Assembly: GCA_002399735.1 (NCBI GenBank)
Contig: DHEF01000049.1
Span: 163-64,162 of the forward strand
DNA length: 64,000 bases
Direction of reading: 5' to 3'
From: Chitinophagaceae bacterium UBA4857
Lineage (GTDB): Bacteria; Bacteroidota; Bacteroidia; Chitinophagales; Chitinophagaceae
The position numbers and the translations under genes are program-made. Below the pieces are notes generated by a model that saw nothing but the letters and a program-made list of their open reading frames with translations, made no database searches and was not told the DNA's origin. How positions within the stretch are numbered: position 1 is the stretch's first letter; every line of letters starts with the position of its first letter. This document shows positions 41,146 to 48,958 of the stretch, piece after piece.

Positions 41146-44043
41146 TTAATCAATAGGTATAATTAACTCTACCGTAGTGCCTGTGGGGTTGCCGTTAATG
41201 TCGTATTGGTCAATAATATTTATGGTCGTTTTGTTTTTACTGGTTTTGTTCAATAGTGCCAGTCTTTTTTCTGTCGCTTTTGTAGAAAAAGGCTGATGTT
41301 TTTCAGTTTTTATTTTATTTAATTCAGCTGATCTTTTTCTGCCAATGCCGTTGTCTGATATAGTTACATACAGGTGGCCATTTTTTTGTATGAATAGTAT
41401 ATGCAACTTTCTATCCTCCTCACGGTGTAATAGCCCGTGTTTAATTGCATTTTCAACATAAGGTTGAATAAGCATAGGGGGGAGTTCTATTTCTGCTTTA
41501 TTGTAAACCTCATCGGTGCTAATAGTATATTGAAAACTGTCTTTAAATCGCATTTTTTCCAGTTCTAAATAAAGTGTAAGAGCTTCAATTTCTTCATGTA
41601 AAGAAGTTGATTCTTTTTCCGACATCTCCAATACAATGCGGGTTAGTTTTGAAAATTTGGCTAAGTACGTATTAGCCTTTATACGATCGTTGGTGAAAAT
41701 ATAAGCTTGTATTGTGTTAAGCGCATTATAAAAAAAATGCGGATTCATTTGGGACTTAATCGAAGTTAGAACGGATTTACTCAGATTTTTTTCAAGTATT
41801 ACCTTTTCGTTTAAAAGCGTAATCTGTTTTTTCATTAATGCAGCCTGACGTTTAAAATAGGAGAATACTAAGATGCCGATGCCCAAAGAGCAAATTGAAT
41901 AAAACCACCATGCCCTCCAAAATGGAGTGGTAATTTCAAAATTGATATTTTCGCTGGAAATAGTTTCGTTTATTTTAAATTCGATTACATATTTGCCCGG
42001 GGATAATGAAGGGAAACGCAGATTATTTGTAGTACTACTAATTTGTATCCACGAATTATTATTTATACGATAATATAGCATTGTGTTATTGCTGGTAAAC
42101 TCCAAAAGCGAAAAATGAATGGTTATATTATTTTCACTGTGATTTAATTTGCCCAGATGTTTCCATTTCTGCTTTTCACTATTTACATAAAGTGTATTAA
42201 TATAAAAACGTGGTTGGATGTTAGTTTGCTGTTCAGATAAAGGTATTTTCATAATACCATTATTGGTTATAGCTATTATATGTTCATTGTTTTTTAGAAT
42301 ATCTTTTATATTATTAACTGGGGTATTTAATTGGATTTGTGATGCCGATTGCGTCTCAGGAGTATAAGCGTATATTCTTTGTGAATTTAGAATGATAATT
42401 TGCTTGTCATACACTTTAATTTTTTTTATTGAAAACCGGGGTATGCCTAATTTGTCATTCAAAAGCTCAAATTCTTTACCATCTTTAATTTTATATAAGT
42501 CTCCTTTAGTATCTAAGGTGAAAATTTCATTGTTAATACAGGCTACTTGTTCCGCATAGAACGATTTAGATTCGTAAAGTAATTCTTTTGTTTCATTTGG
42601 TGATACTGTATATAAGCCAATATTTGTTGCAAATACTATTTGTTGTTTTAGTTCATTATAATCAACAGACTTTGCTCTTAGGCCTTTTATAATTCTAGCT
42701 GTATAGGGCAGGGCTTCTAATGTATTTTTATTATAAAGATTGTCCCATATTGATGGTTTATTTTTGTTGGCATTTGGGTTCAAGTATAAAGCACAAAATC
42801 CGCTGGCAGCATAAGCAATATATTTTTCATCTAACTGTACTGCCTGTTTTAAAGCAATATTATATTTTTTTTCTAATGTTGAGTTACTGCCTGGTATAAA
42901 TGAAAAACCTTTTGCTGAAAAGATTATATTTTTATTTTCCTTATTACAATTAATATAGTATACCGGTAGGTTATCTGAATTGCCGCTGATTTTTTTTTGA
43001 ACTTTAAAATCTTCATTCAACTGTAAAAGTTCACCTGTACGTGTACCCAGTAAGTATCCTGATTGGTTTTTTTCAATTCTAAGTGGTAAGTAGCCAGTAG
43101 TGTTATATACAGGGGTTTGTAATTCCGGTGCAATAAATACACCGTTATCGGTAGTACTTATCCAATAATTATTTTGATAATCTTTTATAACGGATGAGAT
43201 ACTTTGTTTACTGAAAAGTTCTTGTTTCTCAAATAATATTTTTCCATTTTTGGTATATACAGCCATTCCTCTTGACGAATAAAGAAATATATTATTATCA
43301 ACTACATCACTTCCTTGAATATAATTTATATGTGGTATTGCAATAGCATCTTTAAAATTCAACTGTTCATCAAAAAAAAATAGCTTTTTTTGTTCATTAT
43401 TTTTGGATATAATGTATAAACTGTTTACATAGGGATAAATGTATTTTACTTTTAGTTTTTTATTGGAAAAGTATTTGCTTGATGTTAAAGACAATGTACT
43501 ATCTATTTTATATATGATGTCATCTGCAATAAAATAATAGCTAGTTCCTAGTATGGTGGCATGTTCCGGTATATCAATAGGTGCGACAACAGTTTTTTTA
43601 TGCATTAAAGTTTTGATGTCATATATATCAATTCCTTTTTTTTGAGCAACAAATAAGTATTTGTCAGTAATGCCAAAGGGGATATAGTCAACAGGTGGAT
43701 TTTGTTTAAAATTTTTTAAACTGTCATTTTCAACATAGTATAAAAAGCCATCAAAGTTTTCATACCAAACCCTACCATACTTATCTGTTTTAATATTGCT
43801 ACCGGCCTTAGAAGTTTGTTGGGGAGAACCGTAACTTATATAACTAACTCCATCATAACGAAAAAGGCCTTCATTTCCTGCCATCCAAATAAAACCTTTA
43901 AGGTCTTGTGTTATATCATAAATTGTGTTGGTTGGTAATCCTTTTTGATTATTTAGGTGGTTAGACAACAGCTCTTGTGCCTTTACATAAAATGGCATTG
44001 TTGCTGTAAGAAGAATTAAAAAAAAAGAAAATGCAGTTTTCAA
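41146..44043 (-). CDS. Sensor histidine kinase with periplasmic propeller (LytS type)
   Basis: A 965-aa kinase. Signal peptide 1-23. A two-component-regulator propeller of about 600 residues (LPTNTIYDITQDLKGFIWMAGNEGLFRYDG is a clear Reg_prop motif), then a Y_Y_Y-like sandwich at about 610-690 (FPSLSPGKYVIEFKI), one membrane helix near 700 (WWFYSICSLGIGILVFSYF), and a cytoplasmic His kinase domain with SQMNPHFFYNALNTIQAYI (phospho-His near residue 762) and ATPase blocks PYVENAIKHGL and ISDNGIG. The signal is unknown. It has a cognate LytTR partner downstream. Confidence 0.95.
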   Translation of the reverse strand: MKTAFSFFLILLTATMPFYVKAQELLSNHLNNQKGLPTNTIYDITQDLKGFIWMAGNEGLFRYDGVSYISYGSPQQTSKAGSNIKTDKYGRVWYENFDGFLYYVENDSLKNFKQNPPVDYIPFGITDKYLFVAQKKGIDIYDIKTLMHKKTVVAPIDIPEHATILGTSYYFIADDIIYKIDSTLSLTSSKYFSNKKLKVKYIYPYVNSLYIISKNNEQKKLFFFDEQLNFKDAIAIPHINYIQGSDVVDNNIFLYSSRGMAVYTKNGKILFEKQELFSKQSISSVIKDYQNNYWISTTDNGVFIAPELQTPVYNTTGYLPLRIEKNQSGYLLGTRTGELLQLNEDFKVQKKISGNSDNLPVYYINCNKENKNIIFSAKGFSFIPGSNSTLEKKYNIALKQAVQLDEKYIAYAASGFCALYLNPNANKNKPSIWDNLYNKNTLEALPYTARIIKGLRAKSVDYNELKQQIVFATNIGLYTVSPNETKELLYESKSFYAEQVACINNEIFTLDTKGDLYKIKDGKEFELLNDKLGIPRFSIKKIKVYDKQIIILNSQRIYAYTPETQSASQIQLNTPVNNIKDILKNNEHIIAITNNGIMKIPLSEQQTNIQPRFYINTLYVNSEKQKWKHLGKLNHSENNITIHFSLLEFTSNNTMLYYRINNNSWIQISSTTNNLRFPSLSPGKYVIEFKINETISSENINFEITTPFWRAWWFYSICSLGIGILVFSYFKRQAALMKKQITLLNEKVILEKNLSKSVLTSIKSQMNPHFFYNALNTIQAYIFTNDRIKANTYLAKFSKLTRIVLEMSEKESTSLHEEIEALTLYLELEKMRFKDSFQYTISTDEVYNKAEIELPPMLIQPYVENAIKHGLLHREEDRKLHILFIQKNGHLYVTISDNGIGRKRSAELNKIKTEKHQPFSTKATEKRLALLNKTSKNKTTINIIDQYDINGNPTGTTVELIIPID

Positions 44044-44065
44044 AAATAATCGTTTCTGTACTTGA

Positions 44066-44073
44066 CAAAAGTA
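44066..44073 (-). promoter_or_regulatory. -7 box of the kinase/regulator operon
   Basis: TACTTTTG on the minus strand, an exact TAnnTTTG, 22 bases before the ATG. A TTTG lies 16 bases upstream, closer than usual. Confidence 0.4.
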
Positions 44074-44337
44074 CTGGTATTCTTAATTACAAACAGTGTT
44101 GTTCTTAGCAAAGAGGCTAATATATCAATGAAAATATCTTTTGACTTTGTTATCCATTATTTTTCACGTGTAGAAATAAAATTTATAACCGATTTTAACT
44201 TGTATGTTATAGCCGATTTTTCGTATTTAGAAAATCAGAATGGCTTTTCGTTAAAGTAAAGGAGTGTTTTATAAAGTGCAAAAAAAATATAAAAAAATGA
44301 ATGGCAAATTGCAGCATTAATCTGTAAAATGAAATGA
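44074..44337. other. AT-rich intergenic sequence
   Basis: About 260 bases with no convincing gene. A 65-codon open frame (44062-44259) starts inside the kinase promoter and has no family features. Confidence 0.4.
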
Positions 44338-44614
44338 ATGAAAAGGATAACATTATTTGTTCCAATTGTATTGTTTTGTTTAACCGGTGTTTTGTGACAA
44401 AAAAAAGAGCCTTTTGGTCAGGGTTAATAATAAATTGGATGCATCCGCTGCCTCATAAAACGAAAGTGCCAGGTATGCGGCACTTTCCAATGATAAGGAT
44501 TTGAAAAAAGACAGGGATATTGATAAAACCGATGTGAACTGTACAACAGCAATGCAGTATAAAAATAGTACAAATGAAGTAGCCATTAAACAATACACTT
44601 ATTCTTATGTATGA
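44338..44614 (+). pseudogene. Decayed small exported protein
   Basis: The start reads MKRITLFVPIVLFCLTGVL then a stop. One base off, the reading continues CDKKKSLLVRVNNKLDASAAS, an in-frame TAA, then NESARYAALSNDKDLKKD, RDIDKTDVNCTTAMQYKNST and NEVAIKQYTYSYV to a stop just before a strong terminator. A signal sequence, a lipobox-like Cys after the frameshift, continuing polar codon use and a terminator in place indicate a small secreted or lipoprotein gene broken by one frameshift and one stop. The original function is unknown. Confidence 0.5.
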
Positions 44615-44616
44615 AT

Positions 44617-44644
44617 AAAGCCCCTTTAAATGGGGCTTTATTTG
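44617..44644 (+). terminator. Terminator after the decayed gene
   Basis: AAAGCCCC-TTTAAAT-GGGGCTTT followed by ATTTG: strong stem 3 bases after the pseudogene stop. Confidence 0.85.
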
Positions 44645-44749
44645 TTTATAAAATATACCTCTTGCCTAACATGGGTATTAACAAATGAAAGATAGTTTAG
44701 CAAATTAGAAAAGATATTATTGGATTAGCGTCATTAATGCTCCGCGTTA

Positions 44750-44863
44750 CCGAAGGTACAAGAGAAAGTATACAATCATTTTCACTGGAAATAAATTAAA
44801 TCCCGATCCTATCGGATTGCAACAATATGAGATTAGTATTTCTACTGCTGATCAACAAAAGAA
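44750..44863 (+). repeat. Family A intergenic repeat, copy A8
   Basis: GTTACCGAAGGTACAAGAG, TTTTCACTGGAAATAAATT, AAATCCCGATCCTATCGGAT (hairpin), then a diverged segment, TAGTATTTCTACTGCTG and ATCAACAAAAG tail. It shares the central hairpin with A5 and A14. The tail faces a gene start, an exception. Confidence 0.75.
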
Positions 44864-45013
44864 ATCTAAGGGAAATATATATACGAAAAGTTATAAGACT
44901 CATGCCTTAAACAAAAATTAGTTGGAATGTTTTACTTATAATAATTTTAGTAAAGAAAGGAAACCAGAAAACACCCTTTCCTCAACAATTTTATTATAAA
45001 AAATACTACAACC

Positions 45014-45460
45014 ATGGCAACTGTTAACGCTTACCTCACTTTTAATGGCAACTGTAAAGAGGCATTTGATTTTTACAAATCGGTATTTGGTGGCGACTTT
45101 CCTTTTGTTGGGAAGTTTGGCGATATGCCACCAACAGAGGGTAAAACGATGCCGGAAGAAGACAAGGATAAAATAATGCATATCTCTTTACCTATTTCTA
45201 AGGAAACCACTTTAATGGGTAGTGATACGGGTGGTGAATGGGCCGCACATTTTAATGCAGGTAATAATATTTCATTATCTATTAATACGGAATCAAAGGA
45301 AGAAGCGGAAAGATTATTTAACGGCTTATCAGCAGGTGGACACGTAACCATGCCTTTGGCAGATACTTTCTGGGGAGCTTATTTTGGTATGTGGACGGAT
45401 AAGTTTGGTATTAACTGGATGGTGAATTATGATGATCCTGCAAAAGTACAACCCCATTAA
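45014..45460 (+). CDS. PhnB-like VOC family protein
   Basis: A 148-aa vicinal-oxygen-chelate protein of the PhnB/3-demethylubiquinone-methyltransferase-like group: MATVNAYLTFNGNCKEAFDFYKSVFGG, a MPEEDKDKIMHISLPI turn, then NISLSINTESKEEAERLFNGLSAGG and the C-terminal WGAYFGMWTDKFGINWMVNY. The function of this group is not settled; it is often found with DUF1801/YdeI and GNAT genes as here. It is the first gene of a four-gene plus-strand cluster. Confidence 0.9.
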   Translation: MATVNAYLTFNGNCKEAFDFYKSVFGGDFPFVGKFGDMPPTEGKTMPEEDKDKIMHISLPISKETTLMGSDTGGEWAAHFNAGNNISLSINTESKEEAERLFNGLSAGGHVTMPLADTFWGAYFGMWTDKFGINWMVNYDDPAKVQPH

Positions 45461-45470
45461 AATTAAGTTT

Positions 45471-45887
45471 ATGAGTCAGAATAAAACTAAAGCCCATAAT
45501 GCTAGTGTAGCAGACTTTATTTATAACTCCGACCCTAAAAAAGTGGAAGATAGTTTTAAGCTGGTATCAATAATGGAAAGGCTTTCAGGTGAAAAAGCAA
45601 CCATGTGGGGCCCATCCATTATTGGGTTTGGTACTTATCATTACAAGTACGAATCGGGTAGGGAAGATGATATGTGCCGCATAGGTTTTTCGCCACGTAA
45701 AGCCAGCTTTTCGTTGTATGTACTTAGTTGCGATGGAAATGATGATCTGGAATTGGTTAAAAAGCTAGGTAAAATAAAGATGGGAGCATCCTGCATTTAT
45801 TTTAATAAATTGGCTGATATTGATTTGAATGTTTTAGAAGCACTAATTAAAGACTCGTTGGAAAAGACAAAACTTAAGTGGGGTTAA
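45471..45887 (+). CDS. DUF1801-domain protein
   Basis: A 138-aa protein: KKVEDSFKLVSIMERLSGEKATMWGPSIIGFGTYHYKYESGRE and RIGFSPRKASFSLYVLS are typical of DUF1801. The start MSQNKTKAH at 45471 is 10 bases after the stop of the VOC gene; a longer frame from 45429 overlaps that gene. The function is unknown. Confidence 0.9.
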   Translation: MSQNKTKAHNASVADFIYNSDPKKVEDSFKLVSIMERLSGEKATMWGPSIIGFGTYHYKYESGREDDMCRIGFSPRKASFSLYVLSCDGNDDLELVKKLGKIKMGASCIYFNKLADIDLNVLEALIKDSLEKTKLKWG

Positions 45888-45889
45888 GT

Positions 45890-46453
45890 ATGAGCAAAGA
45901 GAATAACTGGTTAGAAGAAATTGAATTAGTCATATCTGTATTGGATAGTACCGAAATGCATAAAGCCATAAAATGGGGTGCCGATGTGTATACCCTTAAT
46001 GGTAAAAATGTAGTGAGTTATGGTGGTTTTAAAAATCATTTTTCTATTTGGTTTTATAATGGTGTATTTCTAACCGATGCAGACAAAGTTTTGGTAAATG
46101 CCAATGAAGAAAAAACAAAAGCTTTGCGTCAGTGGCGCATTACTGATGTAAAAGAAATAAGCAAGAAAAAGCTAAAAGCCTATGTGCAGGAAGCCATACA
46201 AAATGAGAAAGATGGCAAAACCTGGAAGCCGCAAAAAACTAATCCGGTAAAAATTCCCAATGTTTTACAAAATGCTTTTAAAACCAACAAAAGTTTAAAA
46301 ACTACTTTTTTAGCTTTAACGCCGTACAAACAAAAAGAATACATTGAACATTTTACGGGTGCTAAAAAAGAAGAAACCAATCTGGCAAGGGTTGAAAAAG
46401 CTACTGCATTAATTTTGCAGGGAATAGGTTTACACGATAAATACAAAAAGTAA
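45890..46453 (+). CDS. YdeI-like DUF1801-domain protein
   Basis: A 187-aa protein. Residues about 1-115 are DUF1801-like (MHKAIKWGADVYTLNGKNVVSYGGFKNHFSIWFYNG), and the C-terminal ~65 residues are the bacteriocin-protection YdeI/OmpD-associated segment (VLQNAFKTNKSLKTTFLALTPYKQKEYIEHFTGAKKEETNLARV). The ATG at 45890 is 2 bases after the preceding stop, indicating coupling. YdeI-type proteins have been linked to peptide resistance in enteric bacteria; whether that holds here is unknown. Confidence 0.9.
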   Translation: MSKENNWLEEIELVISVLDSTEMHKAIKWGADVYTLNGKNVVSYGGFKNHFSIWFYNGVFLTDADKVLVNANEEKTKALRQWRITDVKEISKKKLKAYVQEAIQNEKDGKTWKPQKTNPVKIPNVLQNAFKTNKSLKTTFLALTPYKQKEYIEHFTGAKKEETNLARVEKATALILQGIGLHDKYKK

Positions 46454-46465
46454 TCACCGCATATA

Positions 46466-46990
46466 ATGCAAATAAGAGAAACGGAAATTGAATTGAGAAA
46501 GGCAGATACCGAAGATAGTGATATAATTTGGGAAATTATACAACAGGCTATTGAACAAAGAAGATCAGAGGGCAGTACGCAATGGCAGGATGGATACCCC
46601 AATACCATTACTATTAAAACGGATATTGATAAAGGTAACGGTTTTGTAATTACACAAAATAATAATGTTATTGGCTATGCTGCCGTTATATTAAATAACG
46701 AACCGGCATATGATGAAATAAAGGGAAATTGGCTTACCAACAGCGATTTTTTTGTGGTACATCGTGTAGCAGTTTCAAACACCGTAAAAGGAAAAGGTAT
46801 TGCCACCAAACTGTTTCAATTACTTGAGCCATTTGCTATGCAGCAACAGGTTTTTAGCATTAAAGTGGATACTAATTTTGACAATATAGCCATGCTAAAA
46901 ATACTGGACCGGTTAGGTTATACCTATTGTGGTGAAGTGTACTTCAGAGGCAGTGCAAGAAAAGCTTTTGAAAAAGTATTGGGTGTGTAA
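46466..46990 (+). CDS. GNAT family N-acetyltransferase
   Basis: A 174-aa acetyltransferase. The acetyl-CoA loop is VVHRVAVSNTVKGKGIATKLFQLLE (Q/RxxGxG/A type) and the C-terminal block is NFDNIAMLKILDRLGYTYCGEVYF. The substrate is unknown. It is the last gene of the VOC-DUF1801-YdeI-GNAT cluster, 12 bases after the previous stop. It converges with the receiver gene with a 4-base gap. Confidence 0.92.
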   Translation: MQIRETEIELRKADTEDSDIIWEIIQQAIEQRRSEGSTQWQDGYPNTITIKTDIDKGNGFVITQNNNVIGYAAVILNNEPAYDEIKGNWLTNSDFFVVHRVAVSNTVKGKGIATKLFQLLEPFAMQQQVFSIKVDTNFDNIAMLKILDRLGYTYCGEVYFRGSARKAFEKVLGV

Positions 46991-46994
46991 ATTC

Positions 46995-47414
46995 CTACTG
47001 CATCAGTGCTTTTATTTCACTACACAAGTAAGTGTTACCGTTATTTACAGCTTCAATGGCCGCTAACAATTCAGTACCAATTGATCCCTTTACTAAAAAA
47101 CCATTGGCACCCAACTCCAGAAAAGCACGTGCATAACCCGGGTTACTGTGCGAACTAAATGCAATAATTTTAGTATTGGGCAAACTTGTCTTAACTTTTT
47201 CTGCTACTTGCAATCCGTTAATAGGTTGCATCACCACATCAATTAATAAAAAGTGTGGTTGTAGTAATAAAGTTTTTTCTACTGCGTCGTTACCATTGTT
47301 GCAACTGGCAACCACCTCAAGGTGGTTGTTTTGTTGTAAAACTTCTTCAATAGTGGTTCGCATTAAATCGTGGTCATCCGCTAATACAATGCGGATTGGT
47401 GGTAGCATACTCAT
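46995..47414 (-). CDS. Receiver-only response regulator
   Basis: A 139-aa protein consisting of one NarL-type receiver domain: IRIVLADDHDLMRTTIEEVL with the acidic pair, the phospho-acceptor in FLLIDVVMQPINGLQVAE, and Lys in GFLVKGSIGTELLAAI. It ends at LCSEIKALMQ, exactly where a LuxR-type helix-turn-helix would normally follow, so the output domain is absent. It may have lost the domain or act through protein contacts. Start 47414 or 47408 is possible. Confidence 0.9.
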   Translation of the reverse strand: MSMLPPIRIVLADDHDLMRTTIEEVLQQNNHLEVVASCNNGNDAVEKTLLLQPHFLLIDVVMQPINGLQVAEKVKTSLPNTKIIAFSSHSNPGYARAFLELGANGFLVKGSIGTELLAAIEAVNNGNTYLCSEIKALMQ

Positions 47415-47738
47415 TTAGCCTTAATTTTTAGCGGCTATTCAAGGATATGAATTATACTTAGTAAAAATACCGTTCAACAAAAGTATAATTACTTTTAAAT
47501 ATGTGGTAGTAATTTTATTAAAAATATTAATATATTTTGTTATTGTTTTATAATTCATTAATTATCAATTTTTTGTATTTTATTTTAAAATGTATGAATA
47601 TCGTATAATTACTATATTAGAGTAAGTGTAAATACCTAAAATGGTTTAAAAAATCTGTCGTAAATATTAAAACTTAGTTCTTTTAGCCAAAGGCTTATCG
47701 TAATTTTTACATATATTCAAGCCTAACTTAATAAACTA
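47415..47738. other. Very AT-rich intergenic region
   Basis: About 324 bases, strongly AT-rich, separating two divergent genes. One exact -7 box, TACTTTTG on the minus strand (47485-47478), may serve the receiver gene with a leader of about 60 bases. Nothing else is recognised. Confidence 0.45.
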
Positions 47739-48470
47739 ATGAAAAGAGAATTAACATCATGGTATAGCCCGTCTTTAAACAAGGACATGCCAATTGCTAC
47801 CTATGGCGATTTTGGTTTTGCATTACTACTTGTGCCCACTGCAGCTGCCGATTATTTGGAATACGAAAGGTTTCAGTTAATTGATTCCATTGCACCATTT
47901 ATTAACGCCGGAAAAATTAAAGTATTTTCTATTGATAGCATAAATAACGAAAGTTGGTTAAACAACAACATGGATCCCTGGCAAAAATCGGTGCGACACC
48001 AGCAATGGAACAGTTATGTGTATAACGAAGTAATTCCGTTTATTAAGAACAGTACCAGCGCCGATACACCTATTATTGTTAGTGGTGCATCGTTTGGTGC
48101 TTTACACAGTATGAATTTATTTTTAAAACGTCCCGATCTTATCAATGGCGTTATTGCTATGAGCGGTGTGTACGATTTAACCGAGTACACCAAAGGTCAT
48201 TACGACGATAATGTTTACTTCAACAGTCCGCAACATTATATACCGCAACTAAGCGATCATCATATACTGGAGCAAATACGCAACAACGGCCATATACATA
48301 TTCTTACCGGTGCCGGTGCCTACGAAGATCCTGATGCCAGCGGACGTTTTGCTAAAGTATTATATGATAAGGGCATTTGGTATGAGCTTGATAACTGGGG
48401 TGCCGATTACAAACATGATTGGCCAACCTGGCGAGCTATGTTACCACATTATTTAGGAACAAGATTTTAG
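47739..48470 (+). CDS. Esterase-family alpha/beta hydrolase
   Basis: A 243-aa hydrolase of the esterase D/putative esterase type, cytoplasmic, with no signal. The nucleophile elbow is GASFG in PIIVSGASFGALHSMN, the acid probably in EDPDASG, the His in KHDWPTWRAMLPHYL. FFAI-type lipid motifs are absent. The substrate is unknown. A terminator (48533) and two family A copies follow. Confidence 0.88.
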   Translation: MKRELTSWYSPSLNKDMPIATYGDFGFALLLVPTAAADYLEYERFQLIDSIAPFINAGKIKVFSIDSINNESWLNNNMDPWQKSVRHQQWNSYVYNEVIPFIKNSTSADTPIIVSGASFGALHSMNLFLKRPDLINGVIAMSGVYDLTEYTKGHYDDNVYFNSPQHYIPQLSDHHILEQIRNNGHIHILTGAGAYEDPDASGRFAKVLYDKGIWYELDNWGADYKHDWPTWRAMLPHYLGTRF

Positions 48471-48532
48471 TTTTTTTTATAGTTGATCGTTTTTTGTTAA
48501 TGGTTAATTAGACAAGCAAAATTTTTATATAG

Positions 48533-48558
48533 AGACGCTGTAATAGCGTCTTTTTTAT
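48533..48558 (+). terminator. Terminator after the esterase gene
   Basis: AGACGCT-GTAAT-AGCGTCT followed by TTTTTATTT, about 60 bases after the stop. Confidence 0.85.
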
Positions 48559-48647
48559 TTTGTTTATCAGCTGGATTGCTACTATCATCGTCTGTTGCGT
48601 CGCACTCTTGTACACCTGTAATTCTATTGAGCATTTTGTAAGTTTCC
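48553..48647 (-). repeat. Family A intergenic repeat, copy A9
   Basis: On the minus strand: CTTACAAAATGCTCAATAG, AATTACAGGTGTACAAGAG, TGCGACGCAACAGACGATG, ATAGTAGCAATCCAGCTG, ATAAACAAAATAAAAAA. The tail merges with the terminator T run of the esterase gene. Confidence 0.88.
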
Positions 48648-48659
48648 ATTTTTTGTACG

Positions 48660-48790
48660 TACAGTTTATTTGTGCAGGGTTCCCTTGCTTTGCTCGGGAT
48701 GATGGGCGTTTAGATTATAGGACTCCGTCATTTCGACCAAGGGGAGAAAACCCCAGCACTATATGGCTGTAACCAACATGAGAAAAACTT
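48660..48790. repeat. Segment with a CATTTCGACC-type repeat
   Basis: Between two oppositely oriented family A copies lies a segment containing CCGTCATTTCGACCAAGGGG and AGAAAACCCC (48727-48757). From memory CGTCATTTCGACCGAAGGGA-type strings are dispersed in many Bacteroidota genomes. Only one copy is in this window. Confidence 0.4.
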
Positions 48791-48800
48791 AGTATAACAG

Positions 48801-48892
48801 GATGTTGATTAGCGAACAGAAAGTTGAAGAGTGCGACGCAACAAAAGTTGATTAGAATTACTACAGCTGATAACAAAAAAAATATTTAGCTA
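48801..48892 (+). repeat. Family A intergenic repeat, copy A10
   Basis: GATGTTGATTAGCGAACAG, AAGTTGAAGAGTGCGACGCA, ACAAAAGTTGATTAG, AATTACTACAGCTGATAAC, AAAAAAAA. The tail faces the 3' end of the patatin gene. Its second half is shared with A11 (ACAAAAGTTGATTAGNATTACTACNGCTG). Confidence 0.85.
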
Positions 48893-48958
48893 AAAGTAAA
48901 ATTTATATAAGCTGAACAACTCCTAAATCCTACATCCCAAAATCAGACATCAGAAATG

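Noticed and set aside
44062..44259. 65-codon open frame
   Set aside because: AT-rich, starts within the kinase promoter, and has no coding signature.
44380..44598. 72-codon open frame antisense to the pseudogene
   Set aside because: It mirrors the decayed plus-strand gene; the plus strand has the signal sequence and terminator.
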